Assembly: GCA_965224675.1 (NCBI GenBank)
Contig: CBDDAA010000002.1
Coordinates: 496,001-560,000, forward strand
Length of the DNA: 64,000 nt
Source: UBA7957 sp965224675
Lineage (GTDB): Bacteria; Pseudomonadota; Gammaproteobacteria; Granulosicoccales; Granulosicoccaceae
Direction: 5' to 3'
Below the pieces are notes generated by a model. It was not told where the DNA came from and made no database searches. It worked only from the letters and a program-made list of their open reading frames with translations. Of this stretch, positions 37,677 through 44,139 are shown one piece after another. Both the position numbers and the translations under genes were made by a program. The number at the start of each line of letters is the position of its first letter. Position 1 is the first letter of the stretch.

Positions 37677-37981
37677 TCAATCTTTGCTGTTAAAATAATT
37701 AAGAATATCCATGTCCTTGTGCGGTACGCCGATAATATCTATGCCGCTCTCATGAATGAGGTAAAACACGAGATGCGAGCCTTGCGGGAAGCAATAATAA
37801 TCTTCGGCAATATCCGGGCGGTGCTTACCATGCGGGTACGCTCGGCCAGCCAGGAAAAGCGTTCATATAATTGAGTAACGTACCGATCAGCTTGAGCCTC
37901 GTTCCAGAAGTCAAACGTGTAATTCCAGATACCGCGCAAATCCTTTTTGGCGCGAGGGGTGAGATTAAACGGGTTTGCAAT
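37677..37981 (-). pseudogene. ParE/RelE family toxin, frameshifted
   Basis: RelE/ParE-fold toxin partner of the ParD gene directly upstream. The first part reads ANPFNLTPRAKKDLRGIWNY then TFDFWNEAQADRYV and YERFSWLAER. After RTRM one G is missing (CC at 37828-37829 on the plus strand where three would be expected). Restoring it gives GKHRPDIAEDYYCFPQGSHL then VFYLIHESGIDIIGVPHKDM to the stop at 37677, about 101 residues. No ATG or GTG begins the frame at the expected place: codon ATT at 37981 precedes ANPF. The antitoxin overlaps it by 17 bases. Confidence 0.78.
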
Positions 37982-38225
37982 GCTCCTCTTCCTTGAATTC
38001 GCCGAGCATGTCCTCAAGTGAATCCGTAACAAACTCTCCACGCCCAGCTTGCGCCGCACCTTCACCCAAATGCGTACGCAAAGCGTTTAGCTTGGCTTCC
38101 CTCTCTTCCAGTGTGCGTAGCGCATCACGCACAACTTCACTGGCGCTACCGTAGCGGCCACTGGCAACCTCGTTCTTGATAAACACTTCCCAATGATCGC
38201 CCAAACTCAAGCTTGTATTAGCCAT
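37965..38225 (-). CDS. parD: ParD family antitoxin
   Basis: 86 residues, ribbon-helix-helix N-terminus (MANTSLSLGDHWEVFIKNEV, then SGRYGSASEVVRDALRTLEE), the ParD/CC2985-like pattern, followed by an acidic toxin-binding tail ending EEEHCKPV. It binds DNA to repress its own operon and neutralises the ParE toxin. I prefer the ATG at 38225 to the one at 38246. The pair order (antitoxin then toxin, overlapping) is typical. Confidence 0.87.
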   Translation of the reverse strand: MANTSLSLGDHWEVFIKNEVASGRYGSASEVVRDALRTLEEREAKLNALRTHLGEGAAQAGRGEFVTDSLEDMLGEFKEEEHCKPV

Positions 38226-38432
38226 AGCAACATCTCTTATATTCATAAATACTATATATGAATATATCAGTAAATAGCCTTATATGCCAAGAAAAATCAA
38301 CATAGACCTTTTCCGCTCTGGTTATATTAAGGGATTCTTAGTGTAATCAGGGTAGGCTATACCTATTCAAAAACATCGGGATGGCGGAATGTGGAGAATG
38401 GAATATAGGCATACAAGAACACCATATGATGT

Positions 38433-38461
38433 GATCAGATTTAACGACGTTAAATCTGATC
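38433..38461. repeat. Perfect 13-bp inverted repeat
   Basis: GATCAGATTTAAC, spacer GAC, GTTAAATCTGATC. It lies two bases before a second hairpin that looks like a terminator. The two sit in the spacer between the ParD promoter region and an unknown coding frame. It could be an operator, a recombination core or part of a double terminator. Confidence 0.85.
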
Positions 38462-38463
38462 TT

Positions 38464-38491
38464 AGGTCTGCTACCGCAGACCTCGGTTTTT
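38464..38491 (+). terminator. Rho-independent terminator-like hairpin
   Basis: Perfect 8-bp stem AGGTCTGC / GCAGACCT with loop TACC, followed by CGG and five T (38487-38491). It points rightward, yet no plus-strand gene ends just before it. It may end readthrough from an element that has been lost, or act with the adjoining 13-bp repeat as an attenuator for the gene at 38546. Confidence 0.6.
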
Positions 38492-38545
38492 ATGAATACT
38501 CTTCGACAATAATTTTCCGGATACTTGGTCCGGCTGGGGTTGTCG

Positions 38546-39343
38546 ATGAGTGATGATCCAGAAACGACCACACCAGCCCCTTTATCACTTTCAAATGCAT
38601 TCTCAGGCGCCAAACCTGCAATCAGTGAAATTGCCTTATCCTTTCAAGTTGCCCGCGATACCGCTGCACATGAAAAAATACTTCTGGGCAAGTACGATCT
38701 AAACCAGCTTGAAATCCAGCTTACGGATGGCTCACTGGATTTCCTGCAAATTAGTACCATGACTGATCCATCCCGGTCTAATAGCGCAACCAGTAATGCA
38801 AAAAAAGAAAAGGAGAAACGCCGCAGCGAAAGGATGATGAATGACATTCTTCTCGAAGACATGCGTGAACGTCTGGCTGAACTTGAAGCAGACATGGCTG
38901 AGCGCTTTGAAAAACTGCGTGGACAATACGGTGATGATGTTATCGGCGGTATGGCTGCGGCCTTCCTCGATGATGAAGAATTAATTGGTCTTGAAACAGA
39001 CAAGCAGAAACTACAGGCCATGGCTGATAAATTCCTTGATGAGAATGGCAATATCAAAGAAAAGTACAAACATCGAGAGGAAACTCAGTATGTTCGTGAC
39101 TGGAACGAAGCAGAGCATTTGAAGCCGGAGATTGCACAGTATGAAGGGCGCAATCACTTAACTGCCACTGAGCATACAAAAGAAAAAGATGCCGCTGAAA
39201 CAGCGACATTATCCAGCAACAAAAGCAATATCAAAAGTTCCACCAATGATGGATTTCAAGATACGGTCGATCAAGCCGTTGATAACGGGCGAAGTCAACT
39301 TGGGGAATTTACAACAACAAGTAATATAAAATTCGGCATGTAG
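38546..39343 (+). CDS. Unknown protein with coiled coil, accessory island
   Basis: I do not recognise this 265-residue protein. It is hydrophilic, without signal peptide or membrane helix. A basic cluster (NAKKEKEKRRSERMM, near 95) leads into a likely coiled coil (LLEDMRERLAELEADMAERF then EKLRGQYG). An acidic stretch (AAFLDDEELIGLE) and a Ser/Thr/Asn-rich tail follow. I chose the ATG at 38546 (MSDDPETTTP) over 38525. Neither has a strong ribosome site. It is convergent with the next gene. No partner genes suggest a role. Confidence 0.55.
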   Translation: MSDDPETTTPAPLSLSNAFSGAKPAISEIALSFQVARDTAAHEKILLGKYDLNQLEIQLTDGSLDFLQISTMTDPSRSNSATSNAKKEKEKRRSERMMNDILLEDMRERLAELEADMAERFEKLRGQYGDDVIGGMAAAFLDDEELIGLETDKQKLQAMADKFLDENGNIKEKYKHREETQYVRDWNEAEHLKPEIAQYEGRNHLTATEHTKEKDAAETATLSSNKSNIKSSTNDGFQDTVDQAVDNGRSQLGEFTTTSNIKFGM

Positions 39344-39353
39344 AGATAGGCAG

Positions 39354-39809
39354 TCAGTCGTTATGGACTTTTTGAGCTGCCTGTGCCCGCCTGACGGCTT
39401 TACCAACCTGCAAAGCAGCATCATCAACACTCCACGGGCCTAACGCGGAATAGCCTATATGATACTCGACAGTCATACCGGGCCAATCCGCAATATAGTA
39501 AAAGTACCTTGAAGTCATACCACGACGCTTAATTTCTTTAACAAAGACATCACCGATCTCCTCTGCGCTTACCCCATTGCCGTGACCATAGGCAATTAAA
39601 ATACCGATCCCACCGGTAGCAAATGAATATTTATCTGCTTTTTTGAGTGCATCCAAAGATGAATTTGCCTGCTCACCAAGGACTTGCGTAGATATTTTTT
39701 GCTGTTTTGGTGGGCTGTCTGCATAAACAGGTGTAAGTATGGTGAAGCCAAAAACAAGCACAGTAAATCCCATAATAACTAAATATTTCAGATAGTTACA
39801 GTCAGACAA
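39354..39809 (-). CDS. Exported protein of unknown function
   Basis: 151 residues. Residues 1-30 form a signal peptide (KYLVIMGFTVLVFGFTILTP, then VYA before DSPPKQQ). The mature part contains GGIGILIAYGHGNGVSAEEI, FVKEIKRRGMTSRYFYYIAD and YHIGYSALGPWSVDDAALQ, which look well conserved, but I know no family name. The start is TTG at 39809 with AAAAGGG seven bases before it. That ribosome site and the start codon form the two arms of an 8-bp inverted repeat (39807-39824). An ATG at 39773 is possible but would shorten the signal peptide and has no ribosome site. Confidence 0.6.
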   Translation of the reverse strand: MSDCNYLKYLVIMGFTVLVFGFTILTPVYADSPPKQQKISTQVLGEQANSSLDALKKADKYSFATGGIGILIAYGHGNGVSAEEIGDVFVKEIKRRGMTSRYFYYIADWPGMTVEYHIGYSALGPWSVDDAALQVGKAVRRAQAAQKVHND

Positions 39810-39996
39810 AAGGGAACCCTTTTGCCATAATTGAGCTTCAATTATTACAGACTGTAATGTGGCGGAACTCTCCCGTTCTCGTCGCTAAAATTCACGATTT
39901 TCGTTGACGGAGTGCAATTATGTCGATAAATGAAAAGGGTTCCGTTTCGTCTAGCCTTTAATGACGCACGGTAAATTTGAAAATCAGGAGTAAGAA

Positions 39997-40288
39997 ATGG
40001 CATTGATCGGAATGGGCCAGAATATGCAGTTATGCAAGGGTGGGCACGCAAGAACAGCACCTTGACCTGCAACTTGATGCTTTGCAGGAGGCTGCGTGTG
40101 ATCACATATTTGAAGATGAAGGCTATTCCGCTGTAAATCCCAACCGTCCCGGATTTGAACAGGCTATGAAAGTGCTTCGCAAAGGGGACATCTTCGTTGT
40201 TTGGAAAATGGATCGTGCTTTTCGTTCACTCAGAAATGCACTGGAAATTCTGGAACAGTTCACTGGTCATCTGTTAACTTTCACATAA
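39997..40288 (+). pseudogene. Serine recombinase (resolvase/invertase) remnant
   Basis: An AGGAG site precedes the ATG at 39997 (MALIG). The expected continuation YARV resumes only at 40031, after a 19-base insertion (40012-40030) that shifts the frame. In the resumed frame the usual VST reads VGT (codon 40043-40045), so the catalytic serine is replaced by glycine. Then TQEQHLDLQLDALQEAA, VLRKGDIFVVWKMDRAFRSL and NALEILEQF follow the resolvase N-domain. A stop at 40288 cuts it at about 85 residues, losing the rest of the catalytic and DNA-binding domains. Three independent defects mark it as dead. Confidence 0.85.
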
Positions 40289-40354
40289 ACTTTACGCCAA
40301 AGTGACCGATAACTATTTTGTTGACTAATTGTATCTTTTTTGGTACGTTTATAT

Positions 40355-40705
40355 ATGATAGATAAAACAAAAAAAATATTTGCCCGTTTTTATAGGTTCG
40401 ACAATGGAAAAGAACCCGTGCGGGATTGGTTATTAGAACTTGATCGGGAAGATCGCCGGATTGTTGGCAAAGATATTCAAAAGGTTGAATTCGGGTGGCC
40501 TGTTGGAATGCCTTACAGTCGCAACCTTGAAAAAGGTCTTTATGAGGTCCGTAGTAATATATCGAATGGGCGCATAACGAGGGTTTTGTTTTGTATCCAG
40601 AGCAGCAGCATGATCCTGCTACATGGTTTTATCAAGAAGACACAAACAACACCTGATCGAGAAAAAGACATTGCTCGAAAACGTATGAAAGGAGCAAAAA
40701 AATGA
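40355..40705 (+). CDS. higB: HigB/RelE-like toxin (phage Gp49-like family)
   Basis: 116-residue RelE-superfamily toxin, likely a ribosome-dependent mRNA interferase. Typical features: IFARFYRFDNGKEPVRDWLL, VGKDIQKVEFGWPVGMPYSR, LEKGLYEVRSNI, RVLFCIQSSSMILLHGFIKK and the basic end ARKRMKGAKK. I chose the ATG at 40355 (MIDKTKK). A -35-like TTGACT lies at 40321. Toxin precedes antitoxin and their genes overlap as ATGA, the hallmark order of higBA. Confidence 0.85.
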   Translation: MIDKTKKIFARFYRFDNGKEPVRDWLLELDREDRRIVGKDIQKVEFGWPVGMPYSRNLEKGLYEVRSNISNGRITRVLFCIQSSSMILLHGFIKKTQTTPDREKDIARKRMKGAKK

Positions 40706-40986
40706 TTAATAAAAAAAATATTGGTTCATCCTTCGATGATTTTCTTGACGACGATGGATTACTTGAAACCTGCGAAAAACAGGCCATTAAAGAGATTTTA
40801 GCCGATCAAATACAAGCTGCAATGGCAAGCGAAGGATTAAACAAGACCACAATGGCAAAGCGGATGAATACAAGCCGTCAATCCTTGGATCGTCTCCTTG
40901 ACCCCACAAACACGGGCGTTACACTGCGAACTCTGCAACGGGCCGCTTCGGTTGTTGGGCGCAAACTTACCCTGGAACTTCAGTAG
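40702..40986 (+). CDS. higA: HigA-like antitoxin, XRE family
   Basis: 94 residues with a Cro/CI helix-turn-helix (NKTTMAKRMNTSRQSLDRLL) in the C-terminal half and an acidic N-terminus (SSFDDFLDDDGLLETCEKQA). It should neutralise the upstream toxin and repress the operon. An AAAGGAG ribosome site lies within the toxin gene end. Both genes look intact, unlike the ParDE pair. Confidence 0.86.
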   Translation: MINKKNIGSSFDDFLDDDGLLETCEKQAIKEILADQIQAAMASEGLNKTTMAKRMNTSRQSLDRLLDPTNTGVTLRTLQRAASVVGRKLTLELQ

Positions 40987-40990
40987 TTTT

Positions 40991-41239
40991 ATGAAGCACG
41001 ATGAATTTTCGATTGGAACGGAATTCATAATCGATACGGGTCAATGGCGTTGTACAGATATTGGCACCAGAGTCATTGTTGCGATAAAAATCTCTGAAAT
41101 ATCTATTACCACTTGCAAGGATGGCGCAACCGTAAATAACGCAGATGAAAATCCAGATTCCTCATGGTTCAACGGGCCACCCTATGCCGTTGGAGAGCTT
41201 GTTTTTGATGAAGATAGTCTTGCTGCTTGCTGGATATAG
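40991..41239 (+). CDS. Small conserved hypothetical protein
   Basis: 82 residues, ATG at 40991, four bases after the higA stop, so probably the third gene of that operon. The pattern FSIGTEFIIDTGQWRCTDIG, TRVIVAIK and SSWFNGPPYAVGELVFDEDS resembles small proteins I associate with mobile elements and plasmids of proteobacteria. No function is known to me. It is soluble and without a signal. Confidence 0.65.
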   Translation: MKHDEFSIGTEFIIDTGQWRCTDIGTRVIVAIKISEISITTCKDGATVNNADENPDSSWFNGPPYAVGELVFDEDSLAACWI

Positions 41240-41388
41240 CAACGGTGATTTAACATTGAACCTTTTGAGACGATCAGTCGCATTCCAAGAGTTAACTATA
41301 AAAAACAACCCTTTTTCTGCCTCTTGAATGAGTTCTCTATTGTTTTTTGGTTCCTGAATTAAAGATTAAAATATCCAAAACAGATCAT

Positions 41389-41805
41389 TTATTCTTCCAA
41401 ATCATGCTTACTATTATCGATCTTTTGCCAGATCACGGTTTCCGGCCTTGGCTGTCTCATCTTTTCAGAAAGTCTTGCAAAAACTTCTTCTCCGGGAATA
41501 GGCGGCCTTGGGTCATCTTCCGCTTCTTGCAATGATCTTCTGAGCAGTTCGTCCCTTAAATCCTTGTGTGGTTCGAGTTCTTTTGCTTCTTGCATGATAA
41601 CAAAGACCGCTTCACACGGATCAACGAATAAACCTTTTTCCACCTTCTCTAATATCCATTCAGCCTGATCAGGCGTTAGGTATGTTTCAAATGATAAACC
41701 GCTACCTTCTGCAACCTTTTTACGAAGAGCTTGCGCTTGTTCGATGCGCATTTGCGCCGTTTCTTCACTTTCTACCCAATGTTTGTTTTTAGATACTTTT
41801 GCCAT
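41389..41805 (-). CDS. Antitoxin-like protein without a visible toxin
   Basis: 138 residues. A basic start (MAKVSKNKHWVESEETAQMR) precedes LSFETYLTPDQAEWILEKVE, LFVDPCEAVFVIMQEAKELE and LRDELLRRSLQEAEDDPRPP, IPGEEVFARLSEKM. This resembles ribbon-helix-helix-type antitoxins of addiction modules, which are normally followed by a ParE/RelE toxin. The 149 bases downstream hold no toxin frame on this strand. It may be an orphan left after toxin loss. The assignment rests on resemblance of the C-terminal half. Confidence 0.55.
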   Translation of the reverse strand: MAKVSKNKHWVESEETAQMRIEQAQALRKKVAEGSGLSFETYLTPDQAEWILEKVEKGLFVDPCEAVFVIMQEAKELEPHKDLRDELLRRSLQEAEDDPRPPIPGEEVFARLSEKMRQPRPETVIWQKIDNSKHDLEE

Positions 41806-42455
41806 TTAACCACCTGTGAATTATTTTCAATAAGTTCTGTGCAATATCTTAAAATGTCCAGATATTCTTAATAAACAAATATTTTATAACAGTCTATATG
41901 CATATTCTGCCGTGGATTTCCTCTACGATGCCCCCGTTCTCCCTCCATAATAAGGCATATGTTTCCTCAGGTATAAGCCTTGTAACTGACTTTTTTATTT
42001 GGTTGTCCGGGCGGGCTGTCATCCGCTTCGCTCTACCGAACCCGCTTGAGCGGTTTCGGCCTTTCAGTGTCCATCCCTGACAAAAGAGCAAAGAATGTGG
42101 CAGCGGCAAGCTTGCCGCTACGTATTTATCTGACGCGCGTGGTTCACGCGCTAGAACCCCATTACCAGCTTACATCAAATCCGGGGACGCTCCGCTGTGT
42201 GTCCATTGTTTTTACCCGTAAGGCGCTCCAGCCATTCACTGACGTTCATGGGGATCACCTAAACGGTCCCCCACAAAAACAATGGACACATCACCGGAAA
42301 GTTTGATCAACCGCCCAAAGATTGTCCTCCTCACATTCGTTCATCGGGCTTTTTTATGTTTTTCTTTGGTCGCTCGCCGCTGGGAAGGGTTCATGCGCAG
42401 GGTCTTATTTTTAAAAGACCTCGTTAATGAAATTCTAACTCAAGTGAGGCAAACC
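41806..42455. other. Second hairpin-rich noncoding stretch, before the ArdA-like gene
   Basis: 650 bases. Inverted repeats stack up between 42036 and 42290. 42036-42059: CCGAACCCGCT/AGCGGTTTCGG, 10 of 11 pairs. 42102-42119: perfect 18-bp palindrome AGCGGCAAGCTTGCCGCT. 42135-42151: GCGCGTG/CACGCGC. 42198-42290: 16-bp perfect arms. A 42- to 71-codon frame on the minus strand (41894-42109, ending EEIHGRICI) is open but has no family resemblance, so I leave it uncalled. Confidence 0.7.
42198..42290. repeat. 16-bp perfect inverted repeat with 61-bp spacer
   Basis: TGTGTCCATTGTTTTT at 42198-42213 and its exact reverse complement at 42275-42290. As single-stranded DNA or RNA it would fold into a long hairpin. 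It lies about 165 bases before the ArdA-like start codon. No transposase or integron features adjoin it. Confidence 0.85.
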
Positions 42456-42740
42456 ATGACTATAACTTTATATGCACAGCCCTATGACATATCAGCAGAC
42501 GGTTTTTATTTTAAAACGGCAGAGGAATACTACAACTCTGTAAAAACACTTAGAAACAGGTATGGGGAACCAGTTGAAGAATTTGAAATGCAGTTTATCG
42601 ATGGTGAGGCTATCGATTGCGAACTGGCAAGAGCTATCAGTTTAAATCAAGCCAGTTTTGCGCGCTTCTTTGAAATGGCTGAGGAATGGGAAGACCACGA
42701 GAAAACCCGTTTCATCATTGTGCCACCTGCAATATCCTGA
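42456..42740 (+). CDS. Short ArdA-like antirestriction protein (N-terminal part)
   Basis: 94 residues from the ATG at 42456, with GAGG upstream. The sequence LYAQPYDISADGFYFKTAEE, then RNRYGEPVEEFEMQFIDGEA and IDCELARAISLNQASF, matches my memory of the N-terminal domain of ArdA-type proteins (DNA mimics that block type I restriction during conjugative entry). The acidic character (EEWEDHEK) fits a DNA mimic. Full ArdA has about 165 residues. Here the frame ends PPAIS soon after RFIIV and nothing like the remaining domains follows. It is either truncated or a single-domain variant. Confidence 0.55.
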   Translation: MTITLYAQPYDISADGFYFKTAEEYYNSVKTLRNRYGEPVEEFEMQFIDGEAIDCELARAISLNQASFARFFEMAEEWEDHEKTRFIIVPPAIS

Positions 42741-42797
42741 AGCATTGATATCATTGACACTCTATTGAAAAATAATTTTTGACAATCGGATGGTTAT

Positions 42798-43535
42798 TTA
42801 TTTAATGCAAAGAAAGCCTTCAAAGCAGACGTACTTAAAAACAGACATGACATCAACAAACCCCGCCCGTTTAAATATATCAAGGTTTCCCTGTGTGGAG
42901 AATGGTTCAAGTATGCCCTTCAAACTCTTAGTTTTACTTATTATCTCAGCAGGTGAATATCCCTGTTCGATTTTGTAATCCACATACAGACTATTAGCGA
43001 TATCTTGAAATCTGGCATCCGGGGCGCGCACTTTTTCAAATACAACAAACGCCCCTCCCCAATTCAATGACTGATAAATCCTATCAACGAGTGTCTGGCG
43101 TTCACGAGGATGAATGAATTGAAGTGTATAATAGGAAATGATGAAATCGCTGGGTAAGTAATCATAGGACAAGGCGCTGTCTGCAATGAATGTTAAATTA
43201 TCAATACCTGGATTACTCTCCTGGAGATCTTTGTTTGCTTGCGCAATCATATCAAGTTCTACGTCTATTCCCGTCCAGGATGCTTCCCTCTGATGCAGCG
43301 CTAACTTTCGTGCCAGCTTGCCTGTAGAACAGCCTATCTCGTAGCAGTCAGAACCAGCGTGTACGAAATAATCACTAAACCATTCAATCAGTTTATGCCC
43401 TTGATCGTAGAAAGGTACGGATTTTCTGACATGAGTGTTAAACATATCTGGCGTTTTTCCACCAAAGTGCCATTTAGCGTTTTGTGGCAATATTTTGTCA
43501 CCGACGCTCATTTCAGCTTTTTTATTTTTCGTCAT
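42798..43535 (-). CDS. CmoA-like SAM-dependent methyltransferase-fold protein
   Basis: 245 residues from the ATG at 43535; a GTG at 43547 is an alternative start. Rossmann motif CYEIGCSTGKLARKLALHQ, then ISYYTLQFIHPRERQTLVDR, IYQSLNWGGAFVVFEK and a C-terminal region like that of CmoA, which makes carboxy-SAM for tRNA wobble uridine. The N-terminus KTPDMFNTHVRKSVPFYDQG aligns in character with CmoA as well. No cmoB is next to it, so it may be a paralogue using another substrate. An 11-bp palindrome GTGAAATTCAC covers 43537-43547. It lies at the right border of the island. Confidence 0.65.
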   Translation of the reverse strand: MTKNKKAEMSVGDKILPQNAKWHFGGKTPDMFNTHVRKSVPFYDQGHKLIEWFSDYFVHAGSDCYEIGCSTGKLARKLALHQREASWTGIDVELDMIAQANKDLQESNPGIDNLTFIADSALSYDYLPSDFIISYYTLQFIHPRERQTLVDRIYQSLNWGGAFVVFEKVRAPDARFQDIANSLYVDYKIEQGYSPAEIISKTKSLKGILEPFSTQGNLDIFKRAGFVDVMSVFKYVCFEGFLCIK

Positions 43536-43563
43536 GGTGAATTTCACTGAGATTAATAAAACC

Positions 43564-44139
43564 TCAGCTGGCTATATGACCCTTTAAACTCTGCATTACA
43601 GAATACAGATAGGGCTTATTCTCTCGAATTTCATCGTCCGTTAATCCTGCCATTTCATGTGGAAAAACTAACCAATCATCCGTTTCATGGATGGTATAAT
43701 CAGGTCTTATCTTTGTCCGGTTTTGCAGTGGTTTGAAATAGGCAGTGGCAACTCGAATCTGACTTGGCATATTACGTCTTGCTTTTTGTTTTATATGATG
43801 CATTATCGCTTGCACACTGAGACCCGTGTCGAATACATCATCGATGATTAATAGAGAATCTTCTGCGTTTACATTTTCTATAATATAGTCCAATCCATGC
43901 ACACGAACTGAACCCTCGGTTCGTTTCATCCCCTTATAAGAAGAAGTTCGAATGGAAATATGGTCAGAATGAACACCATATCGCTCAAGTAACTCTTGCA
44001 CTGCTATGCCAACAGGTGTACCTCCTCGCCATACACCTACAATATAGTTGGGCTTAAAACCACTCGTTAAAATCTGTGCGCCCAGTTTTAATGAATCTTC
44101 CAGCAAGCCTTGTGCAGTCAGATATCTCTTATCATTCAT
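43564..44139 (-). CDS. Phosphoribosyltransferase, type I fold
   Basis: 191 residues. The PRPP-binding loop is LLIIDDVFDTGLSVQAI near residue 95, with YIVGVWRGGTPVGIAVQELL upstream. This resembles hypoxanthine/xanthine-type phosphoribosyltransferases; the substrate cannot be told from sequence. The start overlaps the pyrF stop as ATGA, so nucleotide salvage coupled to pyrimidine synthesis is plausible. Confidence 0.8.
   Translation of the reverse strand: MNDKRYLTAQGLLEDSLKLGAQILTSGFKPNYIVGVWRGGTPVGIAVQELLERYGVHSDHISIRTSSYKGMKRTEGSVRVHGLDYIIENVNAEDSLLIIDDVFDTGLSVQAIMHHIKQKARRNMPSQIRVATAYFKPLQNRTKIRPDYTIHETDDWLVFPHEMAGLTDDEIRENKPYLYSVMQSLKGHIAS

Noticed and set aside
41894..42109. 71-codon minus-strand frame ending EEIHGRICI
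   Set aside because: It crosses the hairpin-rich tract and part of an inverted repeat, with no family resemblance. I could not exclude a short gene but cannot support one.
42198..42290. Integron attC site
   Set aside because: The arms are long and perfect, but the core GTTRRRY/RYYYAAC boxes at both ends and the bulged pairing expected of attC are absent.
36331..42797. attL/attR direct repeats of the tRNA-Leu 3' end
   Set aside because: I searched by eye for the last part of the tRNA (TCAAGTCTCTCTCCCGGCAC) at the right border and found no copy.
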